Assembly: GCF_030731045.1 (NCBI RefSeq)
Contig: NZ_JAVALS010000001.1
Coordinates: 560,532 to 624,531, forward strand
Origin: Arthrobacter horti
GTDB taxonomy: Bacteria > Actinomycetota > Actinomycetes > Actinomycetales > Micrococcaceae
Reading direction: 5' to 3'
Length of the DNA: 64,000 nt
Shown here: positions 20,291-29,228 of the stretch, piece after piece
Layout of the letters: each line of letters begins with the position of its first letter
Position numbering within the stretch: position 1 is the stretch's first letter
The notes under the pieces: generated by a model
Databases searched by the model: none
What the model was told of the DNA's origin: nothing
The model's input: the letters and a program-made list of their open reading frames with translations, nothing else
Made by a program: the position numbers and the translations under genes

Positions 20291-20875
20291 ATGGACAACT
20301 CCGTGAGCCGGCTCACAGGCCGGCAGTCTCTCCTCAGGCCCGGGCACCCCTTCAGCCCGGCGGAACTGGGGGCCATGGCGCTGGATGGCCTGACCAGGCC
20401 GGTGGCCCACGATCTGTTCATGCCGGCTTCTGCCGTGATCGACGCGCGGACGCGGGCACGCGCCATGGCGCTCCGGATCCCCACGGAGTTCAGGCAGAGG
20501 GTGGTGGTGGGCAGGCTCAGCGCCGCCTGGGTCCATGGGCACGGCCCGGAGCCTCTCCGCACGGTATTGCTGGTGGACCGCGGGCACCGGGCGGCCGGAC
20601 TCAGGCGACGCCTGCGGGCGGACTTCCACGAGGTGGGGCTGGGCTCGTACGACCTGCTCAGTCTGGGAGGTCTGCTGGTGACCACTCCCCTGCGCACGGC
20701 GGTGGACATCGCGGGGACCCTGCGCGCGGACCTGGCGGTCCCGGTGCTGCGCAGCATGCTCGAGGATCCCGGGCCGGGGTTCAGCTGGAGGCTGCTCCGG
20801 CTCGCCGTCGAGCACACCGTGCCACCGGGCAGGATCGGCGCCGCACTGGAGAAAGTGGACGCATGCCTGGGATGA
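20291..20875 (+). CDS. AbiEi-antitoxin-like hypothetical protein
   Basis: The 194-residue protein is not assignable to an enzyme. Its middle (LSAAWVHGHGPEPLRTVLLVDRGHRAAGLRRRL, then LLSLGGLLVTTPLRTAVDIAG) resembles the core of actinobacterial proteins labelled type IV toxin-antitoxin AbiEi-like, in which a WLHG stretch and a VTTPLRTAxDLA stretch recur. The C-terminal DUF559-type nuclease domain that often follows in that group is absent. ATG at 20291 has CAGGA seven bases upstream. It sits alone between a terminator and the converging relA gene (24 bases away); no partner toxin is adjacent. The family link is from pattern memory. Confidence 0.6.
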   Translation: MDNSVSRLTGRQSLLRPGHPFSPAELGAMALDGLTRPVAHDLFMPASAVIDARTRARAMALRIPTEFRQRVVVGRLSAAWVHGHGPEPLRTVLLVDRGHRAAGLRRRLRADFHEVGLGSYDLLSLGGLLVTTPLRTAVDIAGTLRADLAVPVLRSMLEDPGPGFSWRLLRLAVEHTVPPGRIGAALEKVDACLG

Positions 20876-20899
20876 CCTCCACCGCTCCGTTCCCGCGGC

Positions 20900-23311
20900 T
20901 CAGCGCCGCTGGCCCCCACCGGTGCGGTACACGTCGAACACCCCGTCGATGCGCCGGACCGCGTTGAGGATGTGGTCCAGGTACTTCGGGTCACCCATTT
21001 CGAAGGCGAAGCGGGAGATCGCCAGGCGGTCCTTCGATGTGTGGACGCTCGCCTCGAGGATGTTCACGTGATTGTCGGACAAGACCTTGGTGACATCCAT
21101 GAGGAGGCTCTTCCGGTCCAGGGCCTCCACCTGGATCTGCACCAGGTAGATGCTGCTGCGCGTCGGGGCCCATTCGACCTCGACGAAGCGGTCCGGCTCA
21201 TCGGAGAGGGCCAGCACATTGGGGCAGTCGCTGCGGTGCACGGAGATCCCGGAGCCTCGCGTGACATAGCCCGTGATGGCGTCCGGCGGGACCGGGGAAC
21301 AGCACCGTGCCAGCTTGACCCATACATCGTCCACGCCGCGGACGATCACGCCGGCGTCGGAGACCCGCCCCGACGGCGTGTGTGTGCGCGCCGGGGTGAA
21401 TTCCTCCACGGAGGGCGGTGCCGGCTCAGCGAGCCGTTCCATGGCCTTCTCCACCACGGACTGCGTGGAGATGTGACCATCGCCGATCCCGGCGTACAGA
21501 CCTGCCACGTCCACGTATTTGAACGTCTCCGCCAGGGCCGCCAGATTCTCCGGGGTCAGCACCTTGGTCAGGGGAAGGCTCTGCTTGCGCATGGCGCGCG
21601 TGAGCATCTCCTTACCCTTCTCGATGGACTCCTCACGGCGCTCCTTGGTGAACCACTGCCGGATCTTGTTCCGGGCCCGGGCGCTCTTGACGAAGTGCTG
21701 CCAGTCCTGGCTGGGGCCGGCGCCCTCGGCCTTCGAGGTGAAGACCTCCACCCGGTCACCGTGGCTCAGCTCGGAATTCAGGGGGACAAGCTTGCCATTG
21801 ACGCGGGCGCCGATGGTGCGGTGCCCGACTTCGGTGTGAACGGCGTAGGCGAAGTCGACGGGCGTCGCCCCGGCGGGCAGAGTCATGATCTCGCCACGGG
21901 GCGTGAACACGAAGACCTCGTTGGTGCTGATCTCGTGCCGCAGGCTGTCCAGGAAGTCGCCCGGATCGACAGTCTCCCGCTGCATGTCCACGAGCGAACG
22001 GAGCCAGCCCATCTCCCCCTCGCGGGGAGCTGCACCGGAACGCGCCTGGTGCTTGTACTTCCAGTGCGCGGCGACGCCGTACTCCGCGTTGCGGTGCATC
22101 TCATGCGTGCGGATCTGAATCTCCACGGTCTTGCCGCCCGGCCCGATCACGGAGGTGTGCAAGGACATGTACATGTTGAACTTCGGGATGGCGATGTAGT
22201 CCTTGAACCGCCCGGGGATCGGCTTCCAGAGGGAGTGCACCACGCCCAGTGCGGCGTAACAGTCCTTGACCGTGTCCACCAGGATGCGGACGCCCAGGAG
22301 ATCGTTGATGTCATCGAACTCCTTCTCCCGCACCACCATCTTCTGGTAGATCGAGTAGTAGTGCTTCGGACGGCCCGTGATCGTCGCCTTGATCCGGGAC
22401 TCCCGCAGCTCATCCGCCACCATTTCGCGGATGCTGCTCAGCAGCTCCTCGCGCTCCGGGGTCCGGGCGCTCACCATCCGTACGAACTCCTCGTAGACGC
22501 GAGGGTACAGGGCCGCGAAGGACAGATCCTCCAACTCCCATTTGACGGTGTTCATGCCGAGCCGGTGGGCCAGCGGGGCGAAGATGTCCAGCGTCTCCCG
22601 GGCCTTCCGCGACGAGGACTCCGCGGAGACGAAACGCCAGGTCCGGGCGTTGTGCAGTCGGTCGGCGAGTTTGATCATCAGCACGCGGATGTCCTTGGCC
22701 ATGGCGACCACCATCTTGCGGACGGTCTCTGCCTGCGCCGCGTCACCGTAGGTGACCTTGTCCAGCTTGGTCACGCCGTCCACCAGCATGGCGACTTCCG
22801 GGCCGAAGTCCTTGGAGAGCTGCTCCAGGGTGTAGTCGGTGTCCTCCACCGTGTCGTGGAGCAGGGCAGCGGCGAGAGTCGTCCCGCTCATGCCCAGTTC
22901 CGCCAGGATCGTGGCGACCGCCACCGGGTGGGTGATGTAAGGATCCCCGCTCTTGCGCTTCTGGCCGCGGTGATGCAGTTCCGCAGTGTCGTAGGCGCGC
23001 TGCAGGTAGTCCAGGTCCTCGCGGGGGTTGTTGATCCTCACCGTCCGCAGAAGCGGTTCCAGGATCGGCGAGTAGCTCAGGCTGGTCCGGCCGGTCAGCC
23101 GCGCCAGCCGCGACAGCGTGCGTTCCCGGCGTCCCGGGAAAGTGGCCTTGGCCGCGGAGTTGTCCACGGGGACTCCCACCACCGTGTGTCCGGGAGCCTG
23201 CAGAGCGGTGCGCTGCGGCGCCGTCGTGGATTCCGGTTCATCCGCAGCGGCACGCGGGAATGCCCCGCCTCCGTCTTCCGGAGCCGGTCCCGGTGCCGAA
23301 CCATCCACCAC
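20900..23311 (-). CDS. relA: Bifunctional (p)ppGpp synthetase/hydrolase, RelA/SpoT family
   Basis: The enzyme makes and degrades the stringent alarmone. The 803-residue protein is a long Rel. A variable N-terminus (1-75) is followed by the HD hydrolase with HDTVEDTD at 152-159. The synthetase domain follows (ITGRPKHYYSIYQKM, GVRILVDTVKDCYAALG, RFKDYIAIPKFN), then TGS (VFVFTPRGEIMTLPAGATPVDFAY), the helical/zinc-finger region with KLARCCSPVPPDAITG, and a C-terminal ACT domain. HD residues and the synthetase Asp are intact, so both activities are expected. Met382 follows the nucleotide-stacking Tyr381 where Gln or Arg is usual. GTG start with AAGGAA; a second GTG follows directly. Confidence 0.96.
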   Translation of the reverse strand: MVDGSAPGPAPEDGGGAFPRAAADEPESTTAPQRTALQAPGHTVVGVPVDNSAAKATFPGRRERTLSRLARLTGRTSLSYSPILEPLLRTVRINNPREDLDYLQRAYDTAELHHRGQKRKSGDPYITHPVAVATILAELGMSGTTLAAALLHDTVEDTDYTLEQLSKDFGPEVAMLVDGVTKLDKVTYGDAAQAETVRKMVVAMAKDIRVLMIKLADRLHNARTWRFVSAESSSRKARETLDIFAPLAHRLGMNTVKWELEDLSFAALYPRVYEEFVRMVSARTPEREELLSSIREMVADELRESRIKATITGRPKHYYSIYQKMVVREKEFDDINDLLGVRILVDTVKDCYAALGVVHSLWKPIPGRFKDYIAIPKFNMYMSLHTSVIGPGGKTVEIQIRTHEMHRNAEYGVAAHWKYKHQARSGAAPREGEMGWLRSLVDMQRETVDPGDFLDSLRHEISTNEVFVFTPRGEIMTLPAGATPVDFAYAVHTEVGHRTIGARVNGKLVPLNSELSHGDRVEVFTSKAEGAGPSQDWQHFVKSARARNKIRQWFTKERREESIEKGKEMLTRAMRKQSLPLTKVLTPENLAALAETFKYVDVAGLYAGIGDGHISTQSVVEKAMERLAEPAPPSVEEFTPARTHTPSGRVSDAGVIVRGVDDVWVKLARCCSPVPPDAITGYVTRGSGISVHRSDCPNVLALSDEPDRFVEVEWAPTRSSIYLVQIQVEALDRKSLLMDVTKVLSDNHVNILEASVHTSKDRLAISRFAFEMGDPKYLDHILNAVRRIDGVFDVYRTGGGQRR

Positions 23312-23343
23312 AGCTGTTCCTTCCCCGCGGACTTAATTCCCCC

Positions 23344-23349
23344 AGTCTA
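23344..23349 (-). promoter_or_regulatory. Probable -10 of relA (TAGACT)
   Basis: TAGACT on the minus strand lies 32 bases upstream of the relA GTG, between the secDF terminator and the gene. No clear -35 is present. Confidence 0.5.
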
Positions 23350-23365
23350 ATCCGTCGTCCCGGCT

Positions 23366-23413
23366 TAAAAGGACGACGGACGCCTTCCACCAGGGGTGGA
23401 GGACGCCCGTCGT
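23366..23413 (-). terminator. Terminator of the yajC-secD-secF unit
   Basis: A long stem after the secF stop (outer arms ACGACGG/CCGTCGT, inner CCTCCACC/GGTGGAAGG) is followed on the minus strand by CCTTTTAA. The outer arm has the same ACGACGG sequence as three other terminators in the window. Confidence 0.85.
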
Positions 23414-23437
23414 CGTACGGCAGACCGGAACGGTGCC

Positions 23438-24442
23438 TCAGGCCTCCGCGGGGAGAGCCTCGACGCGGCTGCGGCGCTGCTCGACCTTCTCGGCCTGTGC
23501 CGTGAGGCCGGACTCGCCACGGCGAAGCCAGGCGTACAGCGGGGCAGCCACGAACAGCGTGGCGAGCGTGCCCACGATGATGCCGACGAACAGGGCCAGC
23601 GACAGGTCCCGCAAGGTGCCCGCACCCAGGAGGCCGGCGCCGATGAACAGGATCGCCGCGACCGGGAGAACGGCCACCATGCTCGTGTTGATCGACCGCA
23701 CAAGCGTCTGGTTCACGGCCAGGTTGACCTCTTCCGCGAAGGTGCGGCGGGTGGAGGTCGCGATGTCGGCCGTGTTCTCACGGATCTTGTCGAAGACCAC
23801 CACGGTGTCGTAGAGCGAGTAGCTCAGCACCGTCAGGAAGCCGATGATGGCGCTGGGCGTCACCTCGAAGTCACCGATGGCGAAGACGCCCGCCGTGATG
23901 ATCTGGGTGACGGCCATGCCGGCGATCGCCGCGAGAGACATCTTCCAGGTGCGGAAGTACAGCGCCATCAGAAGCGCCGCGAGAAGCACGAACACGATCA
24001 GGCCGATGAGGGCCTGCTGGCTCACATCGGCGCCCCAGGTGGGACCCACGAAGGTGGAGGTGACCTGGTCCTTGGTCACACCGTACGCCTTGGCCAGGGA
24101 CGCGCTCAGGTCGACGGTCTGCTGATCGCTCAGCTTGTCGGTCTGAATGCGCATGGTGTTCCCGGCGATGTTGGCGACGCGGGGGGCCGCGGTCTGGATG
24201 ACCTGGTGCACCGCATCCTCGCCGAGGCGCTGATCCGTGGACTTGACGTTGGACACCGTGAACTCGGAGCCGCCACGGAAGTCGATGCCCAGGTTGAAGC
24301 CGCCCTTGAGGACTGGTGCCAGGATGGACACCGCCACCAGGACCACCGCGATGAGCATCCAGATCCTGGCCCGGCCCACGAAGTTGTAGGAGCGCTTGCC
24401 CGTGTAGAGCTCGTTGCCGAAGCGCGCGAAGACTGTGGACAT
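23438..24442 (-). CDS. secF: Protein translocase subunit SecF
   Basis: SecF with SecD uses the proton gradient to assist late stages of Sec export. The 334-residue protein has a first membrane helix (IWMLIAVVLVAVSILAPVL) and the SecF signature GGFNLGIDFRGGSEFTV. A periplasmic loop (60-125) follows, then five further helices, including the conserved IGFLTVLSYSLYDTVVVFDKIREN segment. The C-terminus is a short basic tail. ATG start is two bases after the secD stop, so the pair is tightly coupled. A strong terminator follows. No adenine phosphoribosyltransferase gene lies between secF and relA, unlike in mycobacteria. Confidence 0.96.
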   Translation of the reverse strand: MSTVFARFGNELYTGKRSYNFVGRARIWMLIAVVLVAVSILAPVLKGGFNLGIDFRGGSEFTVSNVKSTDQRLGEDAVHQVIQTAAPRVANIAGNTMRIQTDKLSDQQTVDLSASLAKAYGVTKDQVTSTFVGPTWGADVSQQALIGLIVFVLLAALLMALYFRTWKMSLAAIAGMAVTQIITAGVFAIGDFEVTPSAIIGFLTVLSYSLYDTVVVFDKIRENTADIATSTRRTFAEEVNLAVNQTLVRSINTSMVAVLPVAAILFIGAGLLGAGTLRDLSLALFVGIIVGTLATLFVAAPLYAWLRRGESGLTAQAEKVEQRRSRVEALPAEA

Positions 24443-24444
24443 GA

Positions 24445-26199
24445 TTACTTGTCGTCCTTTCCGGCGGTCTCCGCGCCCTGGGCGGCTTCACGCTCGGCCA
24501 GCCGGCGCTCCGCGATGGTCATACGCCGTTCCGCCTCGTTGCGGGCTCCGCTCTTGCGGCCGCTCACGGCACCTGCGGGCTGCAGGTCCTCCGCGGTCCG
24601 GACACGGCCGGCGCCACGGTAGAGCGGGATGGCACCCAGCGTGCGCGGGTCGAGGCCGGAGAAGCGGTGGCCCTCACCGAAGAAGCGGGTGCGCGCCAGC
24701 AGGAGCAGCGTCGGGTGCGTGAACAGGAACACCACCAGGAGGTCGGCGATCGCCGTCAGGCCGAGAGTGAAGGCGAAGCCTCGCACGTTGCCCACGGCGA
24801 CGAAGTAGAGCACGACGGCGGCGAGCAGGTTCACGGCCTTGGACGCCAGCACGGTGCGCTTGGCGCGGCGCCAGCCGTTTTCCACGGCGGCGACCAGGCC
24901 ACGTCCTTCGCGGAGCTCGTCACGGATGCGTTCGAAGTACACGATGAAGGAGTCCGCAGTCTGGCCGATGGCCACGATGAGGCCGGCCACGCCTGCCAGG
25001 GAGAGGCGGTAGTTCTGGGCCCAGCCGAGCAGCGTGATCGCCAGATAGGTCAGGATGCCGGCCACCACCAAGGAGAACACGGTGACGAAGCCCAGCGCGC
25101 GGTACTGGAACAGCGAGTAGACCACCACGAGCAGCAGGCCGATCAGACCGGCCACCAGACCCATCTGGAGCTGCTCCCCGCCGAGCGTCGCGGAGATCGA
25201 CTCGGAGGACTGGATCTCGAAGCTGATCGGCAGCGCGCCGTAGCGGAGCTGGTCGGACAGCGTCTTGGCCGAGGCTTCGGTGAAGTTGCCGGTGATCTGC
25301 GGGCGGCCGTCCGTGATCACGGCCAGGGCACGCGGCGCGGAGAGCACCTTGTCGTCCAGGACGATGGCGAACTGTGCCTGCGGGTTGTTCCCGCTGTCCC
25401 CGCCGGACTGCACGTAGAAGTTGTTCAGACGCTGCGTGACGTCCTTGAAGATCTTGGTGCCGTCACCGTTGAACTGGATGTTCACGGCCCATTCGTTCGT
25501 GACGGTGCCCTGGCGGCCCTGCTGCAGGCCGTAGGTGGAGGTCACGATGTCCTGGCCCTTGACCTCGACGGGACCCAGGACGTATTTGATGGCAGGCTGG
25601 CCGTCCGCCGCCGGCTGGCACGTGACCAGGGGCTTCGTCGGATCGGAGCGCTTGGCACCGCCCTTGTCCAAGGTGGAGCAGTCGAGCGCCTCGAACTCCT
25701 TCACCACGTCCGCGGTCAGCCAGGCGGTGTCGCTGGCGTTCTTCGGGGTGGTGGGCTTGGGCAGCTTGTCCGCGGGCGTCCGCTGCGCCTCCGGCACCGG
25801 GGTGCCTGCGCCTGCGGTGATCACCGGGCGGAAATTCATGTCGGCGGAGGCCTGGATCAGGTTGCGGGTCTCCTGGGAAGGGGTTCCCGGCATCGCCACG
25901 ACGACGTTGCGGCCGCCTTGAGTGGTGATCTCCGCCTCGGAGACGCCGGATCCGTCCACACGCTGACGGATGATCTCCACTGCCTGGTTGAGCTGATCCG
26001 CATTCACCGATCCGCTGCCTTCGACACGCGGCGCCAGGATCATCTGGGTGCCGCCTTCGAGATCGAGAGCGAGTTTCGGCGTCCAGCCGGATGCGCCGGA
26101 GAGTGCTCCTCCGGCCACGACCGCGGTCATGGCCAGGGTCAGTGCGACAAGCCACAGCAGCGTTCTGCGCGCCACCCGTGTTGGGCCGGTCTTAGCCAT
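24445..26199 (-). CDS. secD: Protein translocase subunit SecD
   Basis: The 584-residue RND-type protein has an N-terminal membrane helix and the D1 motif LALDLEGGTQMIL. A large extracytoplasmic region (about 60-370) carries the P1 base and head domains. Five more helices contain GVAGLIVAIGQTADSFIVYFERIRDELREG, the conserved TM4 motif. The C-terminal cytoplasmic tail is long (about 70 residues) and charged, ending in an Ala/Glu-rich stretch. ATG start 56 bases downstream of yajC. Forms the SecDF(YajC) complex with its neighbours. Normal actinobacterial length. Confidence 0.96.
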   Translation of the reverse strand: MAKTGPTRVARRTLLWLVALTLAMTAVVAGGALSGASGWTPKLALDLEGGTQMILAPRVEGSGSVNADQLNQAVEIIRQRVDGSGVSEAEITTQGGRNVVVAMPGTPSQETRNLIQASADMNFRPVITAGAGTPVPEAQRTPADKLPKPTTPKNASDTAWLTADVVKEFEALDCSTLDKGGAKRSDPTKPLVTCQPAADGQPAIKYVLGPVEVKGQDIVTSTYGLQQGRQGTVTNEWAVNIQFNGDGTKIFKDVTQRLNNFYVQSGGDSGNNPQAQFAIVLDDKVLSAPRALAVITDGRPQITGNFTEASAKTLSDQLRYGALPISFEIQSSESISATLGGEQLQMGLVAGLIGLLLVVVYSLFQYRALGFVTVFSLVVAGILTYLAITLLGWAQNYRLSLAGVAGLIVAIGQTADSFIVYFERIRDELREGRGLVAAVENGWRRAKRTVLASKAVNLLAAVVLYFVAVGNVRGFAFTLGLTAIADLLVVFLFTHPTLLLLARTRFFGEGHRFSGLDPRTLGAIPLYRGAGRVRTAEDLQPAGAVSGRKSGARNEAERRMTIAERRLAEREAAQGAETAGKDDK

Positions 26200-26255
26200 C
26201 TATTGGGGTCCTTTAGGGGTGCGTGGCCGGAACAGGCCACGGAATGTGCAGGGGT

Positions 26256-26669
26256 CTACTTGCTCTCACCGTTGAGACGCTTGAGGGTCTCCTCGGGGGT
26301 CTCAACGGCCACGTCGGCTGCAGTCGGCTCGGAAGTCTCCTGCGCGACAGCGGCGGGCTCCTTCTCCAGGGATACGGCACCCTCAGAGACGGCCTCCTCA
26401 GCGGGAGCGGCGGGCTCGACGACCTTGGAGACGGCCTGGCGGTGAACGGTGGCCAGGTTGCCGGGAGAGATCTCGAGAACCACCTTGTTCTCAGCCTCGT
26501 CGATGGAGCGGATGGTGCCGAAGAGACCGAAGCTCGTCATGACGTCCACGCCGGGCGCGAACTGGGACTGCATCTCCTGCTGCTTCTGCTGGGTCTTCTT
26601 GTTCCTGCGCATCATGAGGAACATGAGCACCGCCAGGGCGGCCAGCATCAAGAGCATTGTGGGATCCAC
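26256..26669 (-). CDS. yajC: Preprotein translocase subunit YajC
   Basis: A small accessory protein of SecDF. The 137-residue product has a single N-terminal membrane helix (TMLLMLAALAVLMFLMM) followed by the family motif RRNKKTQQKQQEMQSQF. The DUF/YajC fold follows: PGVDVMTSFGLFGTIRSIDEAENKVVLEISPGNLATVHRQAV. The last 50 residues are an acidic Ala/Glu/Pro-rich tail seen in actinobacterial YajC proteins. It heads the yajC-secD-secF unit, with a TAGACT hexamer in the 137-base gap before it. Confidence 0.92.
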   Translation of the reverse strand: MDPTMLLMLAALAVLMFLMMRRNKKTQQKQQEMQSQFAPGVDVMTSFGLFGTIRSIDEAENKVVLEISPGNLATVHRQAVSKVVEPAAPAEEAVSEGAVSLEKEPAAVAQETSEPTAADVAVETPEETLKRLNGESK

Positions 26670-26749
26670 GGATTACTTCCAATCGTTGCTTCTGCGGTCA
26701 CGCGTTTCAGGCATGACCCACCCCCTACGGATGTGGCGGGCGTCATCAC

Positions 26750-26755
26750 AGTCTA
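26750..26755 (-). promoter_or_regulatory. Probable -10 of yajC-secD-secF (TAGACT)
   Basis: TAGACT lies about 80 bases upstream of the yajC start in the gap between ruvB and yajC, in minus orientation. No clear -35. Confidence 0.45.
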
Positions 26756-26806
26756 CGGGGAAATCCCGGGAGGCCGGTGAACGCACGGAGGGCGTGGGCT
26801 GAATGC

Positions 26807-27919
26807 TCAGGCCAGCTCGTCGTCCTCGAGCAGCAACGGCTGGAAGGACTCTTCGGTCAGGCCCACGGAGGCGAATTGCTCCCGGCCGAACACGCCGTCC
26901 GGCACCGCGAAACCCAGATGCGTCCACGCGGCGGCCATCGCGATACGGCCGCGCGGGGTCCGGCCGACCAGGCCTTCGCGCACCAGGAACGGCTCGGCCA
27001 CGGTCTCCACGGTCTCCGGTTCCTCACCGACGGCGATAGCCAGGGTGGACAGGCCGACGGGACCGCCTCCGAACTTGGTCACGAGGGCATCCAGCACGGA
27101 GCGGTCCAGCCGGTCCAGGCCACGCGAGTCCACTTCATACATGTCCAGGGCGGCCCCGGCCGCGCGGGCATCGATCTGCTCGACGCCGTGCACCAGAGCC
27201 CAGTCACGCACTCGCCGCAGGAGGCGGTTGGCGATACGGGGCGTCCCCCGGGAGCGGCCCGCGATCTCGCTGAACCCCGCGGAGGACACCTTGAGGTCAA
27301 GGAGACCGGCGGAGCGCCGCAGCACGAGCTCCAGCTCCTCGACCGTGTAGAACTCGAGGTGACCGGTGAAGCCGAAACGGTCACGGAGCGGACCGGGGAG
27401 CAGGCCGGCCCGGGTGGTGGCACCGACCAGGGTGAACGGCGGCAGCTCCAGGGGAATCGCCGTGGCTCCGGCACCCTTGCCCACCACGATGTCCACCCGG
27501 AAGTCCTCCATGGCCATGTACAGCATCTCTTCGGCCGGACGGGACATGCGGTGGATCTCGTCCAAGAAGAGGACCTCGCCCTCACTGAGGGAGGAGAGGA
27601 TGGCCGCAAGGTCACCGGCATGCTGGATGGCGGGGCCGCTGCTGATCCGCAGGGGCGCGTTCATCTCCGCGGCGATGATCATGGCGAGGGTCGTCTTGCC
27701 CAGACCGGGCGGGCCGGAGAGCAGCACATGGTCGGAACTCTTGCCACGCAGACGGGAGGCCTCCAGCACCAGCTTGAGCTGCTGGCGGACGCGGGCCTGG
27801 CCCACGAAGTCATCGAGGTTCTTGGGCCGCAGGGCAGCCTCAATGGCCCGCTCCTCCGGCTCGTCCCCACCCCTGACCAAAGAGCCCTCAGCCGGAGATT
27901 CCACAGAGCCGTCAGCCAC
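26807..27919 (-). CDS. ruvB: Holliday junction branch migration helicase RuvB
   Basis: RuvB is the hexameric AAA+ motor that drives branch migration with RuvA. The 370-residue protein begins with a short acidic tail (20-25 residues) before [21 protein letters not shown]. Walker A is [16 protein letters not shown] and Walker [11 protein letters not shown]. Sensor 1 is GATTRAGLL, the arginine-finger region [10 protein letters not shown]-terminal winged helix carries [17 protein letters not shown], the DNA-contact motif. The GTG start overlaps ruvA by eight bases. Together with ruvA it is likely DNA-damage controlled (see the LexA-like site). Confidence 0.96.
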   Translation of the reverse strand: MADGSVESPAEGSLVRGGDEPEERAIEAALRPKNLDDFVGQARVRQQLKLVLEASRLRGKSSDHVLLSGPPGLGKTTLAMIIAAEMNAPLRISSGPAIQHAGDLAAILSSLSEGEVLFLDEIHRMSRPAEEMLYMAMEDFRVDIVVGKGAGATAIPLELPPFTLVGATTRAGLLPGPLRDRFGFTGHLEFYTVEELELVLRRSAGLLDLKVSSAGFSEIAGRSRGTPRIANRLLRRVRDWALVHGVEQIDARAAGAALDMYEVDSRGLDRLDRSVLDALVTKFGGGPVGLSTLAIAVGEEPETVETVAEPFLVREGLVGRTPRGRIAMAAAWTHLGFAVPDGVFGREQFASVGLTEESFQPLLLEDDELA

Positions 27920-28553
27920 GGCCGCTCCTCATCCGGGCACCGTCCTGGCCGAGCCAGCGGAGCGTGGCCCGCAGGATCTCGGGAACACTTCCGGCATCCG
28001 CCAGATCCGGAGAATCCTTCAGCGCCTTGTCGATGTTCGAGGAGGCGTCCTTCTCGCTCCAGCCGAGGCTGCTCAGAGCCGCGACCACCTGCGGCTTCCA
28101 GGCTTCCTCGCCGGACACCGGAAGGAGCGGGGAACCCGGAGTGCCGGTACCGTGCGGCACCAGCTTGCCCTTGAGCTCCAGGACGATCCGGCCGGCGACC
28201 TTGGGGCCGATCCCCGGCACCTTGGTGAACGCCTTGCTGTCCTCGCTGTGCGCCGCGATACGGATCGACTCAGGGTCCAGCACGGCGAGCACCGCCAGCG
28301 CGAGGCGCGGCCCCACGCCGCTGACGGTGAGGAGCGTCTCGAAGACCTCCCGCTCGTCGTCGTCCGCGAAACCGAAGAGCGTCAGCGAGTCCTCCCGGAC
28401 GATCAGCGCGGTGCTGACGCGTGCCTCCTCACCGAGACGCAGCGCGGACAGCGTCTGAGGGGTGGCCTGCACGGCCATGCCCACCCCGCCCACTTCCAGG
28501 ACGGCGCTGGACAGGCTCAGATGCGTCACGGTTCCCCGGAGCGAGCTGATCAC
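27912..28553 (-). CDS. ruvA: Holliday junction branch migration complex subunit RuvA
   Basis: RuvA binds four-way junctions as a tetramer and loads RuvB. The 213-residue protein has an N-terminal OB domain ([25 protein letters not shown]). A tandem helix-hairpin-helix follows with [18 protein letters not shown] and [19 protein letters not shown]. After a flexible linker comes the C-terminal domain III ([23 protein letters not shown]). GTG start with GAGGGG six bases upstream. It is transcribed separately from ruvC by a promoter in the 68-base gap. Confidence 0.95.
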   Translation of the reverse strand: MISSLRGTVTHLSLSSAVLEVGGVGMAVQATPQTLSALRLGEEARVSTALIVREDSLTLFGFADDDEREVFETLLTVSGVGPRLALAVLAVLDPESIRIAAHSEDSKAFTKVPGIGPKVAGRIVLELKGKLVPHGTGTPGSPLLPVSGEEAWKPQVVAALSSLGWSEKDASSNIDKALKDSPDLADAGSVPEILRATLRWLGQDGARMRSGRG

Positions 28554-28581
28554 GGATACCCCTCAATCGGATGTCGGCCAT

Positions 28582-28605
28582 TCGAACATTTCTACGAACA
28601 GACTA
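28582..28605 (-). promoter_or_regulatory. ruvAB promoter with LexA-like operator
   Basis: The minus strand has an extended -10, TGC-TAGTCT (hexamer at 28600-28605). Just downstream is TCGTAG-AAAT-GTTCGA (28582-28597), which matches ten of twelve specified bases of the actinobacterial SOS box TCGAAC-N4-GTTCGA. The operator would cover the transcription start. Confidence 0.6.
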
Positions 28606-28621
28606 GCAAGACAGCCTGGGC

Positions 28622-29200
28622 TCACCGTCCGCGGCGCGCCCGCGCCTCGGCCTCCGCCCAGGCTTTCTGGGCCGGGGTCAGGGCTGCGGTCCCGGGTCCC
28701 GACGTCGCCACGGCCGCGCCGCTGCCGGCACGCCAGGCGTGGGTGATGGCCAAGGCCAGGGCGTCCGCGGCATCCGCGGGCCGCGGGGCCTCCTGCAGCC
28801 GGAGGATCTTGGTCACCAGCTTGGTGACGGCCTCCTTGTTGGCCCGTCCGCTTCCCGTCACCGCGGCCTTGACCTCGGACGGGGTGTGAAGAGCGACAGG
28901 GATGCCGCGGCGGGCCGCGGCGGCGATCACGATGCCGGAGACCTGGGCGACGCCCATCACCGTGCTCACGTTCTGCTGGGCGAACACACGTTCGACGGCG
29001 ACGACGTCGGGGTGGTGACGGTCCAGCCAGTCGTCGATGGCGTTCGCCACCACCAGAAGGCGGGCATCCAGAGGCTGGTCGGCGGACGTGCCGACCACGC
29101 CGACGTCGACCATGGTGGCGCGGCGGTCCCCCGCCACGTCCACCACGCCCAGGCCGCACCGGGTCAGGCCGGGGTCCACGCCCAGAACCCGCAGGCTCAT
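28622..29200 (-). CDS. ruvC: Crossover junction endodeoxyribonuclease RuvC
   Basis: RuvC resolves Holliday junctions by symmetrical nicking. The 192-residue protein starts [20 protein letters not shown] with the first catalytic Asp. It carries [20 protein letters not shown] (Glu), and the C-terminal [14 protein letters not shown] with the last acidic pair. The ATG at 29200 fits the family; the frame extends seven residues upstream to a GTG that is not conserved. It lies 28 bases after yebC. The C-terminal 25 residues are a low-complexity extension common in actinobacteria. Confidence 0.94.
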   Translation of the reverse strand: MSLRVLGVDPGLTRCGLGVVDVAGDRRATMVDVGVVGTSADQPLDARLLVVANAIDDWLDRHHPDVVAVERVFAQQNVSTVMGVAQVSGIVIAAAARRGIPVALHTPSEVKAAVTGSGRANKEAVTKLVTKILRLQEAPRPADAADALALAITHAWRAGSGAAVATSGPGTAALTPAQKAWAEAEARARRGR

Positions 29201-29228
29201 GGGCGAGCCCCCGGCCCGCACGGGCTGA

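Noticed and set aside
24667-26445. Long plus-strand frame opposite secD
   Set aside because: Shadow of secD; composition rich in His, Gly, Glu, Arg with no motif.
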